In this document: positions 28,648-37,441 of the stretch, in pieces | Numbering within the stretch: position 1 is the first letter of the stretch | How the letters are laid out: each line of letters starts with the position of its first letter | Source of the DNA: Prosthecobacter vanneervenii | GTDB taxonomy: Bacteria > Verrucomicrobiota > Verrucomicrobiia > Verrucomicrobiales > Verrucomicrobiaceae | DNA length: 64,000 nt | NCBI RefSeq assembly: GCF_014203095.1 | Contig: NZ_JACHIG010000006.1 | Coordinates: 62,001 to 126,000, forward strand | Direction of reading: 5' to 3' | Notes under the pieces: generated by a model | The model's input: only the letters and a program-made list of their open reading frames with translations | Databases searched by the model: none | What the model was told of the DNA's origin: nothing | Made by a program: the position numbers and the translations under genes

Positions 28648-29487
28648 ATGAAGTATTCCACTGGCAATTGCATGAAAAAATCCGGAGTCACCCGACGCGC
28701 CTTTCTCTCCACCGGCATGACCGCTGTGACGGGGGCGTTTCTCGCGGCGGAGGAGCAGGTGCTAGCACCTCTGGGCGTGCCGCTGAAGCAGGAACCGCTG
28801 GCGTTTGACTTTGACGCGCTGGAGCCGCATCTGGATGCCGCCACGCTGAAGCTTCACCACGGCAGGCACCACACGGACATCCTCGACAAACTGCAGGAGA
28901 CGCTGCAGCCGCTGAACCTGAACGTGCCAAACGTGAGCACGCTCATGCCCAACCTCAGCCGGCTGGTCGTGCCCACGGATCCGCGCCGCAGCATGGTGCG
29001 CATGGGCGGCCCGCCGCAGATGCTCTCTGCGGACACGCAGCATGCACTGCGCCTGTATGGCGGCGCGCACATCAATCACACCGCCTTCTGGCGCTTTCTG
29101 GCACCTCCTGGTAGCGGCCCTGACGGGCCGCAGGGACGAGTGGCTGAGGCCATCGTGAGAGACTTTGGCGGCATTGGTGAATTCAAGACGGCTTTTACCG
29201 AGGCGGCCATGAAGCACTTTGGCTCGGGCTGGGCCTTTGTGGTTTTCCGCCCCGGCGGCAGGCTGGTCATCACCACCCTGCGCAATGAGGACAATCCTCT
29301 CATGTCCGAGATCGTGCCCGCAGAGCACAGCGGCCGCTTCATCCTCTGCCTGGACCTGTGGGAGCACTCCTACTACCTGAAATTCCGCAACGACCGCCGC
29401 AAATACATCGACGCCTGGTGGAATGTGGTGAACTGGAACTTCGTGTCGCGTTCCTACACCGTGGCCTGCAATCTGGCACGAGTCTGA
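28648..29487 (+). CDS. Tat-exported Fe/Mn superoxide dismutase
   Basis: 279 residues. ATG 28648 is preceded by an AGAGG ribosome-binding site 6 nt upstream. The N-terminus has a twin-arginine signal (SGVTRRAFLSTG), so the enzyme acts outside the cytoplasm. The dismutase domain has metal-ligand regions LKLHHGRHHTDI, GGAHINHTAFW and LDLWEHSYYL, giving three His and one Asp. The segment FGSGWAFVV precedes them as in other Fe/Mn SODs. An extra stretch of about 30 residues between the first and second ligand helices (LMPNLSRLVVPTD) is longer than in cytosolic enzymes. It converts superoxide to peroxide; metal choice cannot be decided. Confidence 0.92.
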   Translation: MKYSTGNCMKKSGVTRRAFLSTGMTAVTGAFLAAEEQVLAPLGVPLKQEPLAFDFDALEPHLDAATLKLHHGRHHTDILDKLQETLQPLNLNVPNVSTLMPNLSRLVVPTDPRRSMVRMGGPPQMLSADTQHALRLYGGAHINHTAFWRFLAPPGSGPDGPQGRVAEAIVRDFGGIGEFKTAFTEAAMKHFGSGWAFVVFRPGGRLVITTLRNEDNPLMSEIVPAEHSGRFILCLDLWEHSYYLKFRNDRRKYIDAWWNVVNWNFVSRSYTVACNLARV

Positions 29488-29496
29488 AAAAGGCGC

Positions 29497-30099
29497 TCAG
29501 CGCTTCGTTGGTGCGACTTGGGCGGACTCCTTGGTCGGATACAGATCTGGCATCAGCAGCGGGCGCAGCACCATGGGCGTGAGCTCGTAGGGCAGGGGCT
29601 TCCAGGGGTGCTTTTTGTCGGCGGCTACGCGGCCCCACCACAGGCGGCCGCCGTGACGCCACGGGTCGATGACAAGACCGTCTTCAAAACGCTGCCCCTT
29701 GGCGGTGACGATGATGCCATGATGCTCCATCCAGGTGTCGCGCTTGGATGCCGTGAGATGCAGCTCCATGGTCTTGGGGTGGAGGAGAAACAGATGCGGG
29801 AAGAGATCGTCCCGCCACTGGTAGCAGAGCCCGCGCTTGCGCAGACCGGTGTTCACCAGGCCGTTGTTCAGCCAGGGGTAGCACAGCGGGTTGAAGTCGG
29901 CGGAAAGTTTGGCTGATTCCTCGATGGCGGTGCTGGCCAACCTGTCGGCCTCCCGGGCACTGACGGTGGGGGAGAGCTGCTGCAGCGCGGTGCTGAGTTC
30001 GTGAGCCCTCTGCTGCCGCTGGGCAGGCGTGCCGACGTTCACGCAGGAGGCCAGGGTGAATAAAAGCAGCAGCGCGGAGAGACGAAAGACGTGGGACAT
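29497..30099 (-). CDS. Lipoprotein, 200 residues
   Basis: The lipobox is FTLASC (Cys19). The mature part begins with a helical segment (RQQRAHELSTALQQLSPTVS), then a region rich in Trp and His: NPLCYPWLNNGLVNTGLRKR, GLCYQWRDDLFPHLF, and WMEHHGIIVTAKGQRFEDGL with WRHGGRLWWGRV. Two cysteines in the LCY segments could pair. No known family. The preceding gene on this strand (30116-31195) starts 16 nt upstream, so it may be the third gene of a leftward operon of envelope proteins. Confidence 0.7.
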   Translation of the reverse strand: MSHVFRLSALLLLFTLASCVNVGTPAQRQQRAHELSTALQQLSPTVSAREADRLASTAIEESAKLSADFNPLCYPWLNNGLVNTGLRKRGLCYQWRDDLFPHLFLLHPKTMELHLTASKRDTWMEHHGIIVTAKGQRFEDGLVIDPWRHGGRLWWGRVAADKKHPWKPLPYELTPMVLRPLLMPDLYPTKESAQVAPTKR

Positions 30100-30115
30100 T
30101 GCTCGGAAAGGCAGA

Positions 30116-31195
30116 TCAGGTCAGAGGGCCGTATGCGGCCTCGTGAAGTGCGCGGGCCTGCTCCTGCCATTGTTCGCGGGTGGCGCGATTTTTAAAGGCC
30201 AGCAGCTCGCTGAAGGCACGCAGTTCTTCTTCATTCCAAAGCGCGATCTGCCTCCAGGTGCGGATGCCGTGGGAGTAGAGCTGCTCGCTGATGACTTTTT
30301 TGATGCCCTTGATCTGGGTGAGGTCGTCGTCAGGCACGGAACTGCTGACAGCGGCGCTTTCCTCGATACGGCGCAGCACGCGGGTCTGAGTCTGAAGGCT
30401 GTCAACCTCGGCGGTGGCTGCGGCCAGACGCTTCTCGCTGTCTGCCAGACTGCGGCGTGCCTGGCGTAGGCCGGCGGCATCTGGCGGTGTCTTTTCCTCA
30501 AGCGAACGAATGCGGTGCTGGCAATCGTCGCGCTCCTGAGTCAGCGTTGTCAGGCTGGCTTGCTGCGCTGAGAGCTGGTTTTCCAGCGCGGCGATTTTTT
30601 CTCCAAGATTGGCGGCAGGCGCTGCGGCTTTCGGTTTGGCCGCAGGGCTGCGTTTGCGCTTGGCCTGGGGCTCTGGGGCCGCTGCAGGTGGTACGCTCCG
30701 CAACTGCGTCAGCTCTGCCTCGGCCGTAGCGAGCGCTTGCTGCGCGGCTGTGTGCTCCGCCCTGCTGGCCGCCAGTTCCACTTTGGCTGTGGCCAGCTCT
30801 GATTGTGTGCTGCTCTGGGCTGCACGCAGATGCTCCAGATCAGAGAGCAGGCGTGCGCTTTCGGTTTCCAGTGCGCGTGCAGCTTCGCGGGCCTTGGCGG
30901 CAGCGTCCTGCTGCAGCCGGATTTCATTCTGAGCTGCCTTGAGATCATCGTGCAGGGCCTGCTGCTCGGTGGTGTTTGGAGCCTGCTGCGGCGTCGGCTC
31001 AGCGGCGGTAGCAGCCTGGGCTTCTGCCTCCGCTGTGCGCAGGGCTTTCTGGGCCTCTTCGAGCTTGGCGGTGAGATCTTGGATGCTCTTGAGCAGATCG
31101 CTGCCACGCCAATGCCAGCCAAACCACCCGAAGAGCGCGGCGGTGAGACCGAGCAGCGGGGCGAGGTAGAGCAGCAGCCAGAGGAAGGAGGACAT
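30116..31195 (-). CDS. Membrane-anchored coiled-coil protein with C-terminal helix-hairpin-helix domain
   Basis: 359 residues. One N-terminal helix (FLWLLLYLAPLLGLTAALFG) anchors it in the inner membrane. Residues 35-270 are a long Ala/Glu/Gln/Lys-rich coiled coil with an Ala/Pro/Lys linker (AKRKRSPAAKPKAAAPAANL). The C-terminal 70 residues hold a DDLTQIKGIKKVISEQLYSH segment, which is the helix-hairpin-helix-like domain found in NADH-dehydrogenase-linked and ribosomal L21-linked proteins. Its start overlaps the stop of the gene at 31195-32799 (TGATG), so translation is coupled. A scaffolding or DNA-linked envelope role is inference. Confidence 0.75.
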   Translation of the reverse strand: MSSFLWLLLYLAPLLGLTAALFGWFGWHWRGSDLLKSIQDLTAKLEEAQKALRTAEAEAQAATAAEPTPQQAPNTTEQQALHDDLKAAQNEIRLQQDAAAKAREAARALETESARLLSDLEHLRAAQSSTQSELATAKVELAASRAEHTAAQQALATAEAELTQLRSVPPAAAPEPQAKRKRSPAAKPKAAAPAANLGEKIAALENQLSAQQASLTTLTQERDDCQHRIRSLEEKTPPDAAGLRQARRSLADSEKRLAAATAEVDSLQTQTRVLRRIEESAAVSSSVPDDDLTQIKGIKKVISEQLYSHGIRTWRQIALWNEEELRAFSELLAFKNRATREQWQEQARALHEAAYGPLT

Positions 31196-32799
31196 CAGGG
31201 AAATTCAGGGTGGGCCAGGTGCAGGCGCAGCTCTTCTACGGCCTCGGCGGAGAGTTCTTCAACGACGGCAGCAGGAATGCCAGCGGGGACTTTGCCAGCG
31301 CGCGCGATGCCGCCCGCCTCCACCAGATCCTGCGTCACCAGCATAATCTCCCAGTCTCCACCCGGACGCGCGATGGCAAAAATGCCTGCGCTTCCGGCTT
31401 TGGGTGCTGGCGGCAGGCTCTTCAGCGTGTTCAGGATGCCTCTGGAGGCCGCACAGTCGCCATGCACGCGGAAGGAGTCGCTCATCACCAGAAACGGCGG
31501 GCTGTAGGCGCGGCGCACGGCATCCACGCACAGGGCTTGGGCTGCTGCCTCGGCCACTTGACCGGAGAGAATGACGCGGCTGCCAAACACTGCCAGGCTC
31601 AGAAAGGCGGGCTGCATCGCCTGAGGCTGGCTGGGAGAGGTGCCGCCAGTGCCATCCAGCCAGCTGCTGACCACGGCGCTGTCGGCTTGTAACTCCCGAA
31701 GATCCAGCATGCCTGGCAGGTCATTTTTCCAGGTCTGTTCCTTCACGGCGATCTGCCATTCCACTGGCTTCCAGGCGTCGCCTGCCAGGCCCAGAAAGCA
31801 GGTCTTGCCACCGGGCTTGTCCTTCTCTGGCAGCAGGGCCGTCGTGATGGGGCCAAACTCACCGCTGGGCCGCCGATCTGTGGTGACACGGATCTGGTCA
31901 TGCAGACGACGTGGGGAGAAAGCCTGCAGTGCTTCCTCCAAAACAGTGCGCTTCATGGCCTCGCTGCCCACTTCCCCCCGTAGAATGATCTCCTGGCCTC
32001 GTGCTGCCAGAAAAAGATGGCCCGGAGGCAGACGCACAAAGCGTTCGGCATCCAATTCGGCACGCTGCTCTTTGAGGTGCAGGGCGCGCAGTTCCTCCAG
32101 GGCGGGCAGCACTTGCTTCTTCCACTCCTCCTCGCTCACCCCCGCATCACGGGCTTGGGACAGCAGGGTGGCGTCTGCGCTTTGCAGCGCCAGCTGGCGC
32201 CAGCCTTGGCCGATGCGTGCCAGCCAGGCCTGTGCACCTGTGGACGGTGCAGGGATGCCTCGCAGCGTAGTGGAGACGCTGGCCGCCTCGTCATGGACCT
32301 CGGCATCGGTGCCGGGCATGCCTTCAGTGGAGCCGCCCCGGGTGTCCCACTGGTCCTGCACGCTCCGTGCCAGATCCCGGGCCTCGTAGGCGTTCGCGGC
32401 GGTGCCCAGCAGGCGGGCACGGGGTCCGTTGGCGGCCAGCAGCAGCCAGCCGGGCGCATAGGGCACGATCTCGATCTCGCTGCGCACGCCGCCCACGGGA
32501 TTAAGGTGCAGGCCCAGGCCACCGGAAAGCGGTGCAGGGGCACGCACCAAGTCTCTCACTGCGGCCTCGATGCGGTTGCGGTCTTGTGCGGTGCGCACGC
32601 TGCCGCGCAGGTGTGCCTGCTGGCCGTCAAAGGTCACTTGCAGCGCTCCCAGACGGTCTTTCAGCTCAGTCTGCTTGGAAAGTGTATCCTTTGCAGCGGC
32701 CTCAAGCGTGCGCTGCATGACGGGTAGCAAGACCAGTGCTCCTAGCAGCCAGAGCGCGAAGAGGGAGGCAGCAGAGAGAATCCAGCGCGCGCGTGTCAT
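31195..32799 (-). CDS. Large membrane-anchored protein with BON-like repeats
   Basis: 534 residues. An N-terminal anchor (ASLFALWLLGALVLLPVM) is followed by a periplasmic region. At least three stretches look like BON domains: LQVTFDGQQAHLRGSVRTAQ, LFLAARGQEIILRGEVGSEA and SLAVFGSRVILSGQVAEAAA, each followed by a helix and a second strand. BON domains bind lipid or sit in OmpA-like envelope proteins. No peptidoglycan-binding OmpA motif was found at the end. The gene is coupled to the coiled-coil gene downstream. Role unknown; envelope organisation is inference. Confidence 0.7.
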   Translation of the reverse strand: MTRARWILSAASLFALWLLGALVLLPVMQRTLEAAAKDTLSKQTELKDRLGALQVTFDGQQAHLRGSVRTAQDRNRIEAAVRDLVRAPAPLSGGLGLHLNPVGGVRSEIEIVPYAPGWLLLAANGPRARLLGTAANAYEARDLARSVQDQWDTRGGSTEGMPGTDAEVHDEAASVSTTLRGIPAPSTGAQAWLARIGQGWRQLALQSADATLLSQARDAGVSEEEWKKQVLPALEELRALHLKEQRAELDAERFVRLPPGHLFLAARGQEIILRGEVGSEAMKRTVLEEALQAFSPRRLHDQIRVTTDRRPSGEFGPITTALLPEKDKPGGKTCFLGLAGDAWKPVEWQIAVKEQTWKNDLPGMLDLRELQADSAVVSSWLDGTGGTSPSQPQAMQPAFLSLAVFGSRVILSGQVAEAAAQALCVDAVRRAYSPPFLVMSDSFRVHGDCAASRGILNTLKSLPPAPKAGSAGIFAIARPGGDWEIMLVTQDLVEAGGIARAGKVPAGIPAAVVEELSAEAVEELRLHLAHPEFP

Positions 32800-32811
32800 G
32801 GCGGGGGATGG

Positions 32812-33585
32812 TCACTCCTTCTCGGTGAGCATGCGCACCTCTTCGGTGCTGTAGCGCCGTGCCTCACCGCGCTGATTGGTCTGGAGGATCGCACCAGTCT
32901 CAGTCTCCAGGCAGGTGAGCCAGCCTTCGCCGTAGGCCCAGGTGTCGATGCAGATGCGGCCGGGCAGGATGAGAGGCAGCCCGTTTTTCTGCGCGGTGTG
33001 GCCGCAGATCATGGTCTTGCCGGAAAAATGCGGATGGGAGTCGTCAAACCGCCGCCAGAAGAGCCAGTCGTCGCTCTGGTCAGGCATGGGCAGCATGGCG
33101 TTCACATTGGCATGGGCAAAGATGTGGGTGTCATTCATGTGCCAGCGCTGCAGGCGCTTGCTGAGGAATTCCCAGTGCTCCTCAGGGATGGCGCTCCAGT
33201 CCGGCGTGTCCATGCAGCCGTAGGACTGCATCGTCTGCCGGCCGCCTACGCCATACCAGGATCCGGAGTCCACCAAGCTCTGGCGGGCATCCAGCATGAG
33301 GATCTCATGATTTCCCAGGATGGGAATGAGCTGGCAGTGGCTTTCCAGGTCCAGCAGGGTGTGCAAAACGCCTCGGGTGTCCGGTCCGCGGTCCACGTAG
33401 TCTCCCAGAGTCACAATGGTGTCATCGCTCCGGGGGGCCAGTTCCTGGAGCAGCAGGTCTAGCGCGGTGGAGCAGCCGTGGATATCTCCAATGACGAGAG
33501 TCCGCCCGCTTTTGCGTTCGCGGGTGGGGAGCTTGACCCTCGACGTGTGAATGTCGGGGGCTTCATCGCTGACCAGAATGGGCAT
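32812..33585 (-). CDS. PPP-family serine/threonine protein phosphatase
   Basis: 257 residues from the ATG complementary to 33583-33585 (a start at 33618 is in frame). The metallophosphoesterase motifs are complete: GDIHGCS (33-39), [17 protein letters not shown], and the late CGHTAQK with its histidine. This is the bacterial PrpA/ApaH-like branch, which binds two metals and dephosphorylates proteins or nucleotides. It is cytoplasmic. It is divergent from the ABC ATPase gene at 33670, with about 85 bp between. The stop lies 12 nt before the BON-repeat gene start, so it may head that leftward operon. Confidence 0.9.
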   Translation of the reverse strand: MPILVSDEAPDIHTSRVKLPTRERKSGRTLVIGDIHGCSTALDLLLQELAPRSDDTIVTLGDYVDRGPDTRGVLHTLLDLESHCQLIPILGNHEILMLDARQSLVDSGSWYGVGGRQTMQSYGCMDTPDWSAIPEEHWEFLSKRLQRWHMNDTHIFAHANVNAMLPMPDQSDDWLFWRRFDDSHPHFSGKTMICGHTAQKNGLPLILPGRICIDTWAYGEGWLTCLETETGAILQTNQRGEARRYSTEEVRMLTEKE

Positions 33586-33669
33586 CGGCCAATCTTGCGC
33601 GATGAGCGCCAGACGCAACCACCGATCATCGTGTTGGCAGAATCCCTGAGCCGGTGCAAGGTGCTCTGG

Positions 33670-34416
33670 ATGTCACCCTCCCCCCAGAAGCCCAGCCTAA
33701 GCCCAGCCAGCCCGCCGCCCATCTTTGCGGCCCGTGGACTGCGCAAGGTGTACCACACCGGAGACCTCAACGTGGTGGCACTGCAGGGGGTGGACCTGGA
33801 CTTTCACACTGGGGAGCTGGCTGTGCTGCTGGGTGCTTCTGGCAGTGGCAAGTCCACACTGCTCAACATCCTCGGCGGGCTGGACATCCCCACTTCCGGC
33901 AGCCTGCACTACAAGGGCTGGGACCTCTCAGGCGGCGGGGAGCGCACGCTGACCCAGTTTCGCCGTAACTGCGTAGGCTTCGTCTTCCAATTTTACAATC
34001 TCATCCCCAGCCTTACCGCGCGGGAAAACGTGGCCCTCATCACAGACATCGCCCCAGACCCCATGAAGCCAGAGGACGCGCTGGACCGTGTGGGCCTGAG
34101 CCACCGCTTGGACCATTTCCCCTCCCAGCTCAGCGGCGGTGAGCAGCAGCGCGTAGCCATCGCCCGCGCCATCGCCAAAAAGCCCGAGGTGCTCCTGTGC
34201 GACGAACCCACCGGCGCTCTGGATGTGAACACCGGCATCACCGTGCTGGAGGCCATCGAGCGCATCAACCGCGAACTCGGTACCCTGACCATCGTCATCA
34301 CCCATAATGCGGCCATGTCCGCCATGGCTGATCGAGTCCTCCATCTTTCAGACGGCCACATCGTCAAAGAGAGCCGCAACGCTGAGCGTGCATCGGTCTC
34401 TAGCCTACAGTGGTAA
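33670..34416 (+). CDS. LolD/MacB-type ABC transporter ATP-binding protein
   Basis: 248 residues from ATG 33670. Complete ABC motifs: Walker [10 protein letters not shown] (55-63), a Q-loop near Gln107, signature LSGGEQQR (154-161), Walker B VLLCDEP (174-180), and switch histidine in VITHN. The region [14 protein letters not shown] matches the LolD/MacB/FtsE group, which pairs with FtsX-like permeases to move lipoproteins or drugs. The 18-residue N-terminal extension is Ser/Pro-rich. The odd point is that no permease follows; 330 bp without a gene come next. Confidence 0.9.
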   Translation: MSPSPQKPSLSPASPPPIFAARGLRKVYHTGDLNVVALQGVDLDFHTGELAVLLGASGSGKSTLLNILGGLDIPTSGSLHYKGWDLSGGGERTLTQFRRNCVGFVFQFYNLIPSLTARENVALITDIAPDPMKPEDALDRVGLSHRLDHFPSQLSGGEQQRVAIARAIAKKPEVLLCDEPTGALDVNTGITVLEAIERINRELGTLTIVITHNAAMSAMADRVLHLSDGHIVKESRNAERASVSSLQW

Positions 34417-34746
34417 GTGATGGCTGTTCCTTCATGTTAGGCATGACTCTTGTTGGGGCTAATGTCCTGATTGAATAAGATTATATACTATTTAAATTGA
34501 GTGATCGTGCTTAATTTGGATGGGGTATTGTGAATCTGCGGTCGGCTAGGGGCTGTTGAAAAATAGGCGCTAGACAGGTTGTAATTCATTGAAATAGAGA
34601 TGTTTAAGCTTGCGCGCAGCTCGTTCTTTTTCTTTGAATACCCAAGGCCTGCTTAACCCACAAACAGCCGACCTCTGCAACCATCCCTTCGATTCCTTTA
34701 GAGTGCTTTAACCCAAGCGCGCACTTCCAACTCCAGCGGTTCTTTC
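34417..34746. other. Gene-free region between ABC ATPase and reductase genes
   Basis: About 330 bp, AT-richer than the flanks. An inverted pair GGTCGGCT (34540-34547) and AGCCGACC (34666-34673) flanks a 118-bp segment. The left copy is followed by ggggctgttgaaaaa, a word common at insertion-sequence ends. No reading frame of note lies between them. The downstream part should hold the promoter of the reductase operon. It could be a small mobile-element scar, but no target duplication is obvious. Confidence 0.45.
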
Positions 34747-36063
34747 ATGATTCCTGATACCCTTTTTAACAAAGATTCCCTGGGTCTCGCCGTGGCCTCC
34801 AACCGTTTCCGGACCCAGTTTTCGGTGAACCCGAGGATGAGCAATTCAGAGGGGCGCAAGACTCCATTCGCGGAAGAAGTCGTCATGGAATCCGCGGGAC
34901 GGGTGGAAAAACCCGCCGCTACCGTGCCTTTTCCAAATCTTGCCTCTGTTGTGAACTCGGATGTGTTTTTGATCACCGGCGTGACGGGCTTTTTGGGTGG
35001 TGCTGTCGTGGCAGAACTCTTGAACACGGCTTTTCCTGGGAAGCTCCTCCTCATGGCGCGCGCGTGCAGTCCTGAGGAAGGTCTTGCGCGTGTCCGGCGC
35101 TCCTTGGAGCGGTTTGATGTGCCTTCCACGCGCCTCCAGCAGTTGACGATCAAGAACGTTCTCTGCGGAGATCTTGCCAATGTGCACGCCTTTGCAGATG
35201 ACGAAAGGCTGAAGCACGTGACACATGTGGTGAACTGCGCTGGCATCACCTCCTTTGGAAAAGATCCCAACGTCTGGCGGGTGAACGTGGACGGCACGCT
35301 GGAATTCGCACGCCATCTGAAGCGTGCTTCGGGCTTGAAGCGCTTCATGCACATCAGCACGGCAATGATCTGCGGAGACAAGCCGCCAAGCGTGGTGGAG
35401 GAGGATGTGAGCCTGAGCATCAACGGTCAGCACCTTGTGCCTTATACCGAGAGCAAGGCCGAGGCCGAACGGCGGCTGATGAAGGAGATGGAAGGCCTGC
35501 CTTTCGTCATCGTCCGGCCGACCATCATCGCTGGACATACCAAGCTCGGCTGCCGCCCCTCCGGAAGCATCTTCTGGGCCTTTCGTATGAGCCACGCGCT
35601 CCGGATGACGACTTCGCCTCTGGATGGCATGATCGATGTGGTGCCGGTGGACTATGCCGCACGTGCAGTGCTGCATCTAGTGGCCGCACGAAAGCTGAAG
35701 CATTCCATTTATCACGTGGGTTCAGGCCCCTCCCACAGCTCGACCTTCGCGGAAATCGACGCTGCCTTTGTCAAAGCGGCGGGCACCGGAGCGGACAAGG
35801 AGTTCTACAGTGGCACCGTGGAAGAGGCGGTTGCCCGCAAAGCAAGCTTCCATGAAATCTTCGGGGAATGTAATCGCCGCTTCATGCAGATGGCCATCCG
35901 GCTCTACGGCGGATTTGCGGCGCTGAACGCCACCTTTGACAATGAACGACTGCTCAAGGAAGGAGCCCCGCCACCACCAAAGTTTTCAGACTATCTGGCG
36001 GTGTGCCTGGAGACCTGCAAAGAAGTAAACATCTACGCCCAGGCGATGATCGATTTTGTCTGA
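34747..36063 (+). CDS. Extended SDR reductase, fatty-acyl/thioester reductase-like
   Basis: 438 residues. The NAD(P) Rossmann motif is ITGVTGFLGG (76-85) and the catalytic pair is YTESK (Tyr233, Lys237). The layout with LTIKNVLCGDL, HVVNCAGITSF and VNVDGTLEFARHL matches the NAD_binding_4 family: terminal reductase domains of carboxylic acid reductases and fatty acyl-CoA reductases. Here it is free-standing, with an N-terminal extension of about 70 residues. A reduction of an acyl thioester to aldehyde or alcohol is inference. The DedA gene begins 6 nt downstream, so it heads an operon of four genes. Confidence 0.8.
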   Translation: MIPDTLFNKDSLGLAVASNRFRTQFSVNPRMSNSEGRKTPFAEEVVMESAGRVEKPAATVPFPNLASVVNSDVFLITGVTGFLGGAVVAELLNTAFPGKLLLMARACSPEEGLARVRRSLERFDVPSTRLQQLTIKNVLCGDLANVHAFADDERLKHVTHVVNCAGITSFGKDPNVWRVNVDGTLEFARHLKRASGLKRFMHISTAMICGDKPPSVVEEDVSLSINGQHLVPYTESKAEAERRLMKEMEGLPFVIVRPTIIAGHTKLGCRPSGSIFWAFRMSHALRMTTSPLDGMIDVVPVDYAARAVLHLVAARKLKHSIYHVGSGPSHSSTFAEIDAAFVKAAGTGADKEFYSGTVEEAVARKASFHEIFGECNRRFMQMAIRLYGGFAALNATFDNERLLKEGAPPPPKFSDYLAVCLETCKEVNIYAQAMIDFV

Positions 36064-36069
36064 GGCGGC

Positions 36070-36651
36070 ATGAACACTTCAGGCTTCATCCAGGACTATG
36101 GCCTGCTGGCTCTGGTCATCGGTACCATTTTTGAAGGAGAAGGAGTCGTGCTCGTGGCGGGTCTGGCCATCCGCCAGGGCCTGCTGCCGCCGGTGGCGGC
36201 TTTGCTCGCCGCTCTGCTTGGCACCGTCATTTCGGACCAGTTCTGTTTCTACTTAGGCCGGCTGATGGGTGGCAGGGTGCTGCAACGCTTCCCGGGAATG
36301 CGAGCGCGTTTTGAATCGGTGCGCAGACGAGTGGAAGGACACCAGACGGCGATCATCTTCAGCTTCCAGTATTTTCCTGGCCTGAGCATGATCGTGCCCT
36401 TCACCCTGGGCATGACAAAGCTGCTGGCCCTGCGCTTTCTGGTGCTGGATGTGCTGTCTGCCGGGCTGTGGGCCGGGACTCTCCTCTGCGCGGGTTATTT
36501 GTTTGGCATGTCCATCCAGCCCCTGCTGGAAAAATTCCATGACTACAGCGGCTGGTTGTTGGGCGGTCTGGCCTGCCTCATCCTGCTGCTGTTCCACTGG
36601 CGCGCGGTTTGTGCCGCAAGGGACGTGGAGACCAAGGAGGACGGACTGTGA
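36070..36651 (+). CDS. DedA family membrane protein
   Basis: 193 residues. DedA landmarks are the charged FEGEGVVLVAGLAIRQGLLP near the first helix, FYLGRLMGGRVLQRFPGM, and the FQYFPGLSMIVPFTLGMTKL loop. The last is the G-x-P-containing re-entrant part of the VTT domain. About four to five hydrophobic helices. DedA proteins act as flippases or envelope-homeostasis factors, for example for undecaprenyl phosphate. A lipid-flipping role fits the acyl-reductase upstream, but this is inference. Its stop overlaps the GTG start of the next gene. Confidence 0.9.
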   Translation: MNTSGFIQDYGLLALVIGTIFEGEGVVLVAGLAIRQGLLPPVAALLAALLGTVISDQFCFYLGRLMGGRVLQRFPGMRARFESVRRRVEGHQTAIIFSFQYFPGLSMIVPFTLGMTKLLALRFLVLDVLSAGLWAGTLLCAGYLFGMSIQPLLEKFHDYSGWLLGGLACLILLLFHWRAVCAARDVETKEDGL

Positions 36652-37430
36652 GCGCCGACCTATGTCGCCTTTGCAAAGGCACGATGATGCTGCTGGCACT
36701 GGCACTTGCATCCTGCCGCACCGCCAAAAGCGTGGTGGCAGCCGTCGAGGTCAAGCCTTCGACCTTCCTAGAGCACGCCGGGAATCTGAGGGAAGTGCGC
36801 GAACGTTCTCCGTTTCTCGGAAACTGGTGGGACCCGGACAAAAAGATGGTCGCCACTCTCGAAAAGGTCAAAAAAATCTACATCGCTCCCGTGCAGCACA
36901 GTCACGTGCGGCCAATGGAGGGGATCATTCCGAAGATCGAATACGGATCATGGCGCCGCGACCGCAACCTGCCCACGCTCGCCAAGTACACGCGCAAAAA
37001 ATTCATTCAGGTGTTCAAGGATTCAAAAAACCCGCGCTTTACTGTGGTGGACGAGCCTGGCAAGGAGGCCGTGACCCTAGAGCTTTCACTGCTGGAATGG
37101 GTGCCAAACACCTACACGGGCTTCGCCGTGCGCGAAGTCGTGGACTGGGTCACGTTTGACGGAGTGGCTGCCGTAACTCTGAAAGGAACGCGGGGCGTCA
37201 TTGCCATTGAAGGGCGCATGATTGAGCCAAAGTCAGGGAAGTCTTTTTTCGAGTTTGCTGACAAGGAGATCGGAAAGACCGTTTTGATCCTGCCCATTCA
37301 GGAGTTCTTTCCCTCAGGGCAGGCGCACTTTGCCATCACTGAGTGGGCCAAACAGCTGGAGGAACTTCTCCGCACCAAGGCGGATGTGAAGGTGAAAGAC
37401 AGCTTTCCCGTGGTGCTGTGGAACTATTGA
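36648..37430 (+). CDS. DUF3313-like lipoprotein
   Basis: 260 residues. I chose GTG 36648 because a GGAGG site lies 7 nt upstream and because it overlaps the DedA stop (GTGA), a normal coupling. The lipobox is LALASC near residue 22. The mature part has VKKIYIAPVQHSHV, FIQVFKDSKNPRFTVVDEPG, LTLELSLLEWVPN-like strands and GKTVLILPIQEFFPSGQ. It resembles DUF3313 outer-membrane lipoproteins, whose role is unsettled. It is the third gene of the reductase-DedA operon. Confidence 0.75.
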   Translation: MSADLCRLCKGTMMLLALALASCRTAKSVVAAVEVKPSTFLEHAGNLREVRERSPFLGNWWDPDKKMVATLEKVKKIYIAPVQHSHVRPMEGIIPKIEYGSWRRDRNLPTLAKYTRKKFIQVFKDSKNPRFTVVDEPGKEAVTLELSLLEWVPNTYTGFAVREVVDWVTFDGVAAVTLKGTRGVIAIEGRMIEPKSGKSFFEFADKEIGKTVLILPIQEFFPSGQAHFAITEWAKQLEELLRTKADVKVKDSFPVVLWNY

Positions 37431-37441
37431 CTCGCAATGCC

